NCBI GenBank assembly: GCA_016207865.1
Contig: JACQZD010000041.1
Coordinates: forward strand, 1-11,481
Reading direction: 5' to 3'
From: Nitrospirota bacterium
GTDB taxonomy: Bacteria > Nitrospirota > Thermodesulfovibrionia > UBA6902 > DSMQ01
Length of the DNA: 11,481 bases
In this document: piece by piece, positions 7,117-11,481 of the stretch
How positions within the stretch are numbered: position 1 is the first letter of the stretch
Layout of the letters: each line of letters begins with the position of its first letter
Position numbers and translations under genes: made by a program
The notes under the pieces: generated by a model
Told to the model about the DNA's origin: nothing
What the model saw: the letters and a program-made list of their open reading frames with translations, nothing else
The model's database searches: none

Positions 7117-8628
7117 CTATGCCGTAATTACATCCTCTTTGCTTGAGGTGAAATACTGCAAAAACCTGTAAATCATACGCCCAAATAATACTTGAAATAA
7201 AGATAAAAATGCAACATAAAAAAATCCCATCTGGAATATCATCAGAAATGGTATGGAAATATAGATTTTGTTGACATAAGCAAAGTAAATATTAAAGGTA
7301 AAATAAAACCCTAAAAGCAGTTCAATTACCGGCATAAGAGTTGTCTTGCCTTTGTATTTCTTATCAGCCCATTGGTCCTTTTTACCCTCAATTTTAAACT
7401 TAGGGGTGCGTGTAAATTCGGTCTCATGGTTAAAAAGCGCCTCCAGCACCGCCTTTGAATTATTGACGGACAGTCCGATGCCGAGCGACATGAGAGCCGG
7501 CAGAAAAATCAGCCTTGACTTCCAGTCCTTATAAGCCTCTTTCTGAGAGCAAAGATAAAAAAATGAGATGCCCACTGTCGCAACCAGCAGGAAAGGCGCA
7601 TCGGTCACGAGCATATGAAACCATCCGATATTAATCCTGGCCACCATGGACGGATACATTAACATTGCCAGCAATAACATAAACAAATAGGAAATATTGT
7701 TCGTCAGATGGAAAAATGCCTCAACCTTCACCTTCCATGGAAGATTGCTTTTTATTATTGCAGGCAGCAGTTTTTTTGCCGTCTGTATGGAGCCCTTGGC
7801 CCATCTGTGCTGCTGCGTCTTAAATGCATTTATATCAACCGGTATCTCTGAAGGCGCGGTCTCATCCTTTAAAAATACAAACCTCCATCCCGCTAACTGC
7901 GCCCTGTAGCTTAAATCCAGGTCTTCCGTAAGAGTATCATTCTGCCATCCACCTGCCGTTTCAATTGACTCCTTTCTCCAAACGCCGGCTGTACCGTTAA
8001 AATTAAAGAACCTTCCGGACCAGTTCCTGGCTGTGTGTTCAATCACAAAATGTCCGTCAAGCATCATAGACTGTACCCTGGTAAGCATGGAGTATTTCGT
8101 ATTTATAAAACTCCACCTCGTCTGCATCATGCCAACAGACTTGTCGGAAAAATAATGAATAGTCTTTTGCAGGATATCCCTCTGCGGAACAAAATCAGCG
8201 TCAAATACGGCGATAAATTCGCCTTTTGCGCTCTTCATCCCCTCTGCCAAGGCGCCCGCCTTAAAACCGTCTCTATGACTGCGCTGCATATAATTTATGT
8301 CATACCCGAGGTTCTTAAATTCGCTCACACATTCTTTTGCAATCATAACGGTCTCGTCCGTGGAATCATCAAGGACCTGAATATCCATCAGCTCCCTTGG
8401 ATAGTCAATTTCGCAGGATGCCTTAATCAGCCTCTTTACAACATACATTTCATTGAATAAAGGCAGCTGTATTGTCACGCGGGGCAGAGTAGTTAATTTT
8501 CCATCGGAAACCGGTTTGTTTTTCCGGTGTTTATAATAAAGGTACACCATATAATAGCGGTGGGCGGCGTAGATAAAAACGGTTATCAGGATGCAAAAAT
8601 AAACTGCTATAAATAAATAAAGAAGCAT
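7117..8628 (-). CDS. Processive family 2 glycosyltransferase (cellulose/glucomannan synthase-like)
   Basis: A 503-residue membrane glycosyltransferase. An N-terminal membrane segment (about 2-22) is followed by a cytoplasmic GT-A domain with LPLFNE (55-60), the UDP-binding pair D87-D88 in DDSTDE, the metal-binding DAD (143-145), NGTAG (211-215), the catalytic-base motif TED (234-236) and QxxRW (272-276). Several membrane spans follow (about 305-325, 340-360, 370-388, 430-450, 455-485). This D,D,D,QxxRW set marks beta-glycan synthases that make and translocate a polymer through the inner membrane; the overall pattern is closest to CslA/glucomannan-type synthases. No PilZ domain is seen, so direct c-di-GMP control is not indicated. 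It is the first gene after a near-consensus promoter and probably heads the glycan locus. The ATG at 8628 has no Shine-Dalgarno. Confidence 0.87.
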   Translation of the reverse strand: MLLYLFIAVYFCILITVFIYAAHRYYMVYLYYKHRKNKPVSDGKLTTLPRVTIQLPLFNEMYVVKRLIKASCEIDYPRELMDIQVLDDSTDETVMIAKECVSEFKNLGYDINYMQRSHRDGFKAGALAEGMKSAKGEFIAVFDADFVPQRDILQKTIHYFSDKSVGMMQTRWSFINTKYSMLTRVQSMMLDGHFVIEHTARNWSGRFFNFNGTAGVWRKESIETAGGWQNDTLTEDLDLSYRAQLAGWRFVFLKDETAPSEIPVDINAFKTQQHRWAKGSIQTAKKLLPAIIKSNLPWKVKVEAFFHLTNNISYLFMLLLAMLMYPSMVARINIGWFHMLVTDAPFLLVATVGISFFYLCSQKEAYKDWKSRLIFLPALMSLGIGLSVNNSKAVLEALFNHETEFTRTPKFKIEGKKDQWADKKYKGKTTLMPVIELLLGFYFTFNIYFAYVNKIYISIPFLMIFQMGFFYVAFLSLFQVLFGRMIYRFLQYFTSSKEDVITA

Positions 8629-8661
8629 AATGCCGTATAAACCCTTACATTGAAAATCTCA

Positions 8662-8676
8662 TGCAATTAAATTGCA
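8662..8676. promoter_or_regulatory. Palindrome just downstream of the synthase promoter (possible operator)
   Basis: TGCAATT (8662-8668) and AATTGCA (8670-8676) form a perfect 7+1+7 palindrome, about 10-25 nt downstream of the inferred transcription start. A repressor dimer bound here would block the glycan locus; alternatively it is a leader hairpin. No regulator gene is visible in the window. Confidence 0.4.
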
Positions 8677-8691
8677 GTTTAACAGCTTAAT

Positions 8692-8720
8692 AGAATACTG
8701 CTTTCCGCAGTTACTGTCAA
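8692..8720 (-). promoter_or_regulatory. Near-consensus sigma70 promoter of the glycan locus
   Basis: On the minus strand, TTGACA (8720-8715) is separated by exactly 17 nt from TATTCT (8697-8692). An AT tract (about 8738-8752) upstream resembles an UP element. The predicted start near 8685 leaves a leader of about 57 nt before the ATG at 8628. Confidence 0.75.
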
Positions 8721-8787
8721 GGGAATAACTACAGGTATTTAAATTTAAAATTCAACTATTAGATATTAAAATGCAGGTCTGCTGTTA

Positions 8788-9414
8788 TTATTGATTCTTC
8801 AAATATTTGATGTGTTTTTTCAAAAATCTGAGGTCTTTGGCAGTGTCCACGTCGTACCAAAAAGGAAGCAGGAAAAATTTAATGCGGGATGCATATAATT
8901 TATCAATTGTTTTAACCAAAACTTCTCCGGTGTCCCATGGAATATTTTTAAAAACTTTTGGAAAAATCTTTTTTGCCCCGACTAAATAATAACCGCCGTC
9001 ACAGCAGGGGCCGAGGACGAAATCATTCCCGTCAAGCGCTGTGAATGCCTTTTTTATGAATTCAGGGGGGATGGTAGGGCTGTCAGTGCCGATTATAACA
9101 ACCTTTTTATAGCCTTTCCCGAGATGGTCTTTGAAAGCATTAAGTATTCTTGAGCCGAGGTCAGCGCCCCGCTGATTAAACATTTCAAACTTATGCCTTC
9201 CGGCAAGTCCTCGCAAAAAATCATCATCCAGCGTAGGAGCACAGCCTAAAAATTTATCAACTCCTTTTAATTTTGCGCACCTGCTTGTGATTTCTTTGAC
9301 AAAAGACTTGTAGATTTTAAGTCCCTCTTCCTGAGAAATATCAGGCTGGAGTCTTGTCTTAACTTTTCCCAAAACCGGCGTCTTGGCAAAAATGATTAAG
9401 GCGGCTGTTTTCAT
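8788..9414 (-). CDS. TIGR04282/DUF2064-type nucleotidyltransferase-like protein
   Basis: A 208-residue protein of the family annotated as rSAM/selenodomain-associated transferase 1 (CofC/GT-A-like fold). It shows the N-terminal nucleotide loop FAKTPVLGKVKTRL (9-22), QRGADLGSRI (81-90), IGTDSPTIP (108-116), GPCCDGGYYLVG (135-146) and a C-terminal YDVDTAKDL (187-195), the usual landmarks in the usual order and length. By fold it should transfer a nucleotidyl or glycosyl group; the substrate is not established for the family. An upstream TTG at 9462 would add 16 residues unlike the family, so the ATG at 9414 is taken as the start. It lies between the toxin-antitoxin patch and the glycan promoter and may be transcribed from the MNT promoter. 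Confidence 0.85.
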   Translation of the reverse strand: MKTAALIIFAKTPVLGKVKTRLQPDISQEEGLKIYKSFVKEITSRCAKLKGVDKFLGCAPTLDDDFLRGLAGRHKFEMFNQRGADLGSRILNAFKDHLGKGYKKVVIIGTDSPTIPPEFIKKAFTALDGNDFVLGPCCDGGYYLVGAKKIFPKVFKNIPWDTGEVLVKTIDKLYASRIKFFLLPFWYDVDTAKDLRFLKKHIKYLKNQ

Positions 9415-9455
9415 AGCTCTTGTTGTTTTTGGTCTTACGCGTTTAGTCGATATAC

Positions 9456-9524
9456 TTAACAACCTCTTTGAAACTCATCACGAGCAAGAACCTCACCCTC
9501 TTTTTTGCTTATTTTCTCAACCAT
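9456..9524 (-). pseudogene. 22-codon ORF overlapping the MNT gene; possible stump of a HEPN partner
   Basis: The ORF begins with ATG at 9524, preceded by GGAG at 7 nt spacing, and overlaps the last 16 nt of the MNT gene, the usual arrangement for an MNT-HEPN pair. The product starts MVEKISKKEG, ends ARDEFQRGC, and stops at TAA 9458-9456. The end faintly recalls the first helix of HEPN proteins, but the rest of the roughly 120-residue domain, including the RX4-6H motif, is absent. No continuation is seen in the other frames before the TIGR04282 gene. It may be a truncated remnant or an unrelated short peptide. Confidence 0.35.
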
Positions 9525-9868
9525 ATAATTACTCCTTCTCTCCTGACTTTTATGAGAAACGGGCTAATCTTGTTCTTAAAATCGGATTCTGGTATAACGA
9601 TAACCGAAACAATAATATCATGTTTTAATTCATAATTGTAAATAATATCGTTCATTTCATTCTTTATTGATCTTGAGACAGGGATTTTTGTGATAAAAAG
9701 CAAGTCTATATCAGAGTCCTCAGAAAAATCGCCGCGCGCCTTAGAGCCGTACAGCATTATCTTATCTATAAAAGAATATTTCCTTGTGAGATTTCTGATA
9801 ATCCCCTTGAGCCCTGATTGCTCATTATAATTTAAAGCCAATTTGTCTGAAATTACTGCTGGTTTCAT
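9509..9868 (-). CDS. Minimal nucleotidyltransferase (MNT), MntA-like antitoxin type
   Basis: A 119-residue minimal nucleotidyltransferase. The signature GSKARGDFSEDSDIDLLF gives G41-S42 and the metal-binding D53 and D55; the third carboxylate is probably D84 in KHDIIV. In type VII systems such proteins adenylylate and silence a HEPN RNase encoded next to them. Here the downstream position holds only a 22-codon ORF, so the MNT looks orphaned. An in-frame TTG at 9907 would extend it by 13 residues, but that stretch covers the TGTTATAAT promoter element. The ATG at 9868 is therefore chosen, giving an almost leaderless message. The PIN toxin gene ends 94 nt upstream. Confidence 0.82.
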   Translation of the reverse strand: MKPAVISDKLALNYNEQSGLKGIIRNLTRKYSFIDKIMLYGSKARGDFSEDSDIDLLFITKIPVSRSIKNEMNDIIYNYELKHDIIVSVIVIPESDFKNKISPFLIKVRREGVIIWLRK

Positions 9869-9883
9869 TACAGCATGATTATA
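9863..9883. repeat. 21-bp direct repeat, copy A (MNT promoter and start codon)
   Basis: This is an exact match to 10680-10700. On the minus strand it runs from TATAAT, through CATGCTG, to the start codon ATGAAA. The sequence between the two copies contains the whole PIN module. Confidence 0.85.
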
Positions 9884-9886
9884 ACA
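9878..9886 (-). promoter_or_regulatory. Extended -10 promoter of the MNT gene
   Basis: TGTTATAAT (9886-9878) is a perfect extended -10 (TGn plus TATAAT). No -35 hexamer is recognisable. The predicted start, near 9871, leaves only about 3 nt before the ATG at 9868, so the transcript would be nearly leaderless and has no Shine-Dalgarno. Confidence 0.6.
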
Positions 9887-9911
9887 AAATATAGTGGAGG
9901 GGCGCAAAGGC

Positions 9912-9935
9912 GTTGATAATCTTTGTTGATAATCT
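9912..9935. repeat. Tandem 11-bp repeat between the PIN toxin and MNT genes
   Basis: GTTGATAATCT occurs at 9912-9922 and again at 9925-9935, with a 13-bp period. It lies upstream of the extended -10 of the MNT gene and might be a protein-binding site or simple sequence drift. Confidence 0.5.
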
Positions 9936-9962
9936 CAGGAGTTGCAGTCAAAATTGTTTCGT

Positions 9963-10376
9963 CTATTTCACAAACACCTTTAAAAATTCTGCAGGAGTCA
10001 TTATTTTTATTCCCACAGACGGAAAGTCTTTTTTATTTCTTGTAATGATGCATTCGCATCCTTCATGAATAGCTGAAAAATATTGAATTAAATCCTCAAA
10101 GTCCTTGCCGGCAATTGACCTTGCCTGCTTTAAGATATCCTTTGTGAGAGCAATTATCCTAAAATCTTCCAAAATCTGGTCTATTAACGGCTCTGCTGCT
10201 TTCACTCCCTTAAGTTTGCTTAAAATATAATAAAAATTATTGACTGAAATTGCTGAAATACAACTCTGAATAACAGCTTCCCTGCCAAGCGTCCATATCC
10301 TCGCTGAATCCATATAAAATGGCTCCAGTTTTGTCAGAACATCCAATATTATATTTGTATCAATCAGTATCTTCAT
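9963..10376 (-). CDS. PIN-domain toxin (PIN_3-like, VapC-type RNase)
   Basis: A 137-residue PIN-domain protein, the expected length. The N-terminal MKILIDTNIILDVL carries D6 and N8. The middle SAISVNNFYYIL lacks the glutamate of classical VapC, as is usual for the PIN_3-like subgroup. KDFEDLIQY (91-99; D92, D95) and TRNKKDFP (112-119; N114, D117) complete the acidic site. By family it is a metal-dependent ribonuclease that cleaves structured or translating RNAs when freed from its antitoxin. Its ATG at 10376 overlaps the antitoxin gene by 17 nt, so the pair is translationally coupled; a weak AAGAAG precedes it. All expected residues are present, so the toxin looks intact. Confidence 0.88.
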   Translation of the reverse strand: MKILIDTNIILDVLTKLEPFYMDSARIWTLGREAVIQSCISAISVNNFYYILSKLKGVKAAEPLIDQILEDFRIIALTKDILKQARSIAGKDFEDLIQYFSAIHEGCECIITRNKKDFPSVGIKIMTPAEFLKVFVK

Positions 10377-10617
10377 ACTTCTTAAGCCGGGACGCGATAT
10401 GCTCGTCTCTGAGTTCCTTATAAGACTTCTTGGTCTTTAACATGCCGATCCACTTTGAAACAAACGGCGAGATTTCTTTAGACTGCGACTCTTTCTCCCT
10501 CTGGAGAAAAAATTCCTTGACCATAACTGAAACGGACTTTCCTGTTAACTTGGCCGTCTTATGCGCAAGCCGGGTTATATCTTCATCCATATATAGAGTT
10601 AGTTTAGATTTCGGCAT
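10360..10617 (-). CDS. DUF6364-like antitoxin with ribbon-helix-helix N-terminus
   Basis: An 85-residue protein. The N-terminus has a basic strand KLTLYMD (5-11), then a helix (about 12-24) and a second helix beginning GKSVSVMVKEFF (26-37), a ribbon-helix-helix layout typical of DUF6364 antitoxins paired with PIN toxins. The charged C-terminal tail (FVSKWIGM... to YEDTD) would wrap the toxin. The ATG at 10617 follows GGAGG with 5 nt spacing; an in-frame GTG at 10629 overlaps that ribosome site and is rejected. It lies directly upstream of and overlaps the PIN gene. The ribbon-helix-helix end probably represses its own promoter through the CCACGTA repeats. Confidence 0.85.
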   Translation of the reverse strand: MPKSKLTLYMDEDITRLAHKTAKLTGKSVSVMVKEFFLQREKESQSKEISPFVSKWIGMLKTKKSYKELRDEHIASRLKKYEDTD

Positions 10618-10625
10618 ATGCACCT

Positions 10626-10654
10626 CCACGTATTTATATTTAATTTACCACGTA
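10626..10654. promoter_or_regulatory. Paired CCACGTA direct repeats, likely antitoxin operator
   Basis: CCACGTA occurs at 10626-10632 and 10648-10654, exactly 22 bp apart (about two helical turns). The copies flank the -10 hexamer of the toxin-antitoxin promoter, and one overlaps the ribosome site. The spacing puts both on one DNA face, which suits autoregulation by a ribbon-helix-helix antitoxin. Confidence 0.5.
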
Positions 10655-10670
10655 CAATAGAAAAAGTCAA
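10642..10670 (-). promoter_or_regulatory. Promoter of the antitoxin-PIN operon
   Basis: TTGACT (10670-10665), a 17-nt spacer and TAAATT (10647-10642) on the minus strand. The leader to the ATG at 10617 is short and contains GGAGG. Confidence 0.6.
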
Positions 10671-10679
10671 GACGGATGT

Positions 10680-10700
10680 TTTCATTACAGCATGATTATA
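10680..10700. repeat. 21-bp direct repeat, copy B (extended -10 upstream of the PIN module)
   Basis: An exact match to 9863-9883. Here too TGn precedes it, giving TGCTATAAT (10703-10695 on the minus strand), followed by ATGAAA in the same position as in copy A. Any transcript from it would run through the TTGACT/TAAATT promoter into the antitoxin gene. The ORF opened by its ATG is short (28 codons) and has no recognisable product. Confidence 0.85.
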
Positions 10701-10734
10701 GCAGATAACATTATCCGGTTCAATTTTTTTTGAT

Positions 10735-10773
10735 AAAAAAAGGGGCTGTTCCGATATCGGGAACAGCCCCTTT
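10735..10773 (-). terminator. Intrinsic terminator of the lipoprotein genes
   Basis: A 14-bp perfect stem (10739-10752 with 10760-10773; core GGGGCTGTTCC) with a 7-nt loop is followed on the minus strand by a seven-T run. It lies about 40 nt after the lipoprotein stop codon and insulates the toxin-antitoxin patch. Confidence 0.9.
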
Positions 10774-10814
10774 GAAATCATTTCAATTTTTAAAACCCAA
10801 CTTATTGAACTATA

Positions 10815-11195
10815 TTAATTTGCAACTGTACCCTGTGCTGCCAAAATGCCTATTGATGTTCCCTTAGCCACTAGGTTAGCCGAAACAACTTTATTGCCTT
10901 TAAATTCTATTACCAAATCTTTTTCTTTTGTTACACCAACTAACATAACAAACCAACCAGACTTGTTTCTATATGCCCAATATTCAGTATCATTAACAAT
11001 TATCATACTGTCAGGGACTCCTAATGTAGTCAAGACTGAAGATTTGTCATTACCGATAATTCCAGAAGGTTCATCAATTCCATAACCACCCTGCACTGTC
11101 TTCCCAAAATTTCCAAAAGCACAGCCTGAAACAACTAAAACTAATAATGCTCCCAATATCATAAAACTCCGCCTATACTGTTTTGTCCTTATCAT
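10815..11195 (-). CDS. Small lipoprotein, SmpA/BamE-like
   Basis: A 126-residue predicted lipoprotein. The basic N-terminus (RTKQYRR) and hydrophobic core lead to a lipobox LVVSGC with the acylated cysteine at C25. The mature part has S-x-V-L-x-x-L-G-x-P-D (about 52-62), then YWAYRNKSGW, EKDLVIEF and GNKVVSA, a helix-then-strands pattern resembling SmpA/OmlA/BamE-type domains. It would be anchored in the outer or inner membrane facing the periplasm. Ala26 after the cysteine gives no inner-membrane retention signal, so the outer membrane is more likely. AGGAGG precedes the ATG at good spacing. It is clearly paralogous to the gene upstream (matching GxPD, EYWxYxxKxGW, EKDLV and KGxSxGxL blocks). 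The function is unknown. Confidence 0.75.
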   Translation of the reverse strand: MIRTKQYRRSFMILGALLVLVVSGCAFGNFGKTVQGGYGIDEPSGIIGNDKSSVLTTLGVPDSMIIVNDTEYWAYRNKSGWFVMLVGVTKEKDLVIEFKGNKVVSANLVAKGTSIGILAAQGTVAN

Positions 11196-11228
11196 CTATT
11201 CCTCCTCCTAAAGTAATTTTCGTGGAAA

Positions 11229-11481
11229 TTAATTAGCTATTACACTCGGGGGCATAAGAAGCCCCACCGAAGAACCCTTACGTATCAGATAGTGGTTGCT
11301 TACTGTATCTCCAGTTGTAAACTTTAGCACAAGGTCTTTCTCTTCAGTTTTGCCAAAAAGAATATATAAATTCCATGACCATCCTCTTTTACTTTTATAG
11401 CCCCAGTATTCACTATCATCAAAGACAACATGAAAATCTGGTTGCCCTATTAACCTTATAATATCTTGTTTGCTTTTTCCA
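11229..11481 (-). CDS. Paralogous SmpA/BamE-like lipoprotein (5' end cut by window)
   Basis: The last 83 codons of a gene that enters from the right edge and stops at TAA 11231-11229. The visible part has LIGQPD, DSEYWGYKSKRGW, EEKDLVLKF and RKGSSVGLL, ending SVIAN. It aligns block by block with the downstream lipoprotein (LGVPD, DTEYWAYRNKSGW, KEKDLVIEF, KGTSIGIL, GTVAN). A signal peptide and lipobox should lie outside the window. Only 33 nt separate the two genes, so they form a tandem duplication in one transcript. Confidence 0.75.
   Translation of the reverse strand, partial: GKSKQDIIRLIGQPDFHVVFDDSEYWGYKSKRGWSWNLYILFGKTEEKDLVLKFTTGDTVSNHYLIRKGSSVGLLMPPSVIAN

Noticed and set aside
8035..8460. 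Plus-strand ORF of 141 codons antisense to the GT2 synthase
   Set aside because: It covers the DAD and DDSTDE catalytic region of the synthase in the opposite frame and has no domain of its own.
9415..9462. 16-residue N-terminal extension of the TIGR04282 protein from TTG 9462
   Set aside because: The extension is unlike the family, which begins at the MKTAALIIFAKTP region, and it overlaps the 22-codon ORF.
9963..10376. Missing classical glutamate in the PIN domain as a sign of inactivation
   Set aside because: The SVNNFYYIL form is normal for the PIN_3-like subgroup and the other acidic residues are present.
10599..10781. Minus-strand 60-codon ORF over the antitoxin promoter
   Set aside because: It spans the strong terminator, the 21-bp repeat and the promoter, has no recognisable domain, and most of it is explained by those non-coding signals.
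1..11481. CRISPR array, rRNA, tRNA, exosortase or phage genes
   Set aside because: No regularly spaced repeats, RNA gene landmarks or matching protein motifs were found on either strand.

Overview
The window is a gene-dense, moderately AT-rich bacterial segment in which every supported gene lies on the minus strand, so transcription runs from high to low coordinates. Gene content (Gram-negative envelope proteins, a TIGR04282-type transferase, a DUF6364/PIN toxin-antitoxin pair, G/C-run palindromic repeats inserted in a coding region) suggests an uncultured Gram-negative such as a Nitrospirota or deltaproteobacterial lineage. That placement is inference; no rRNA or marker gene is present.

Layout in transcription order. 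(1) 11481-10815: two tandem, paralogous small lipoproteins (the upstream one cut by the window edge), closed by a strong intrinsic terminator at 10735-10773. (2) 10700-9456: a toxin-antitoxin patch, with a ribbon-helix-helix-like antitoxin, an overlapping PIN-domain toxin, a minimal nucleotidyltransferase (MNT) with an almost leaderless start, and a 22-codon ORF that may be the stump of a lost HEPN partner. An exact 21-bp repeat containing an extended -10 promoter lies upstream of both the PIN module and the MNT gene. (3) 9414-8788: a TIGR04282/DUF2064 nucleotidyltransferase-like transferase. (4) 8720-2228: a probable surface-glycan locus that starts at a near-consensus sigma70 promoter. It encodes a processive GT2 synthase, an outer-membrane beta-barrel protein, a membrane-anchored TPR protein, a multispanning GT-C-like glycosyltransferase, a 50-residue single-span membrane protein not previously delimited here, and a DPM1-like GT2. 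(5) 2200-1: its own promoter and a large fusion protein with a PqqD-like domain, a radical SAM domain, a SPASM domain and an ArsM-like methyltransferase, running off the left edge.

The most unusual items are the radical SAM/SPASM-ArsM fusion with extra cysteine clusters, the tiny Trp-rich membrane protein stop-start coupled between two glycosyltransferases, two palindromic repeat insertions carried in frame in loops of the GT-C protein, and the repeat-flanked toxin-antitoxin module. No rRNA, tRNA, CRISPR array or transposase was seen, and there is no gene-free stretch over 300 bases.
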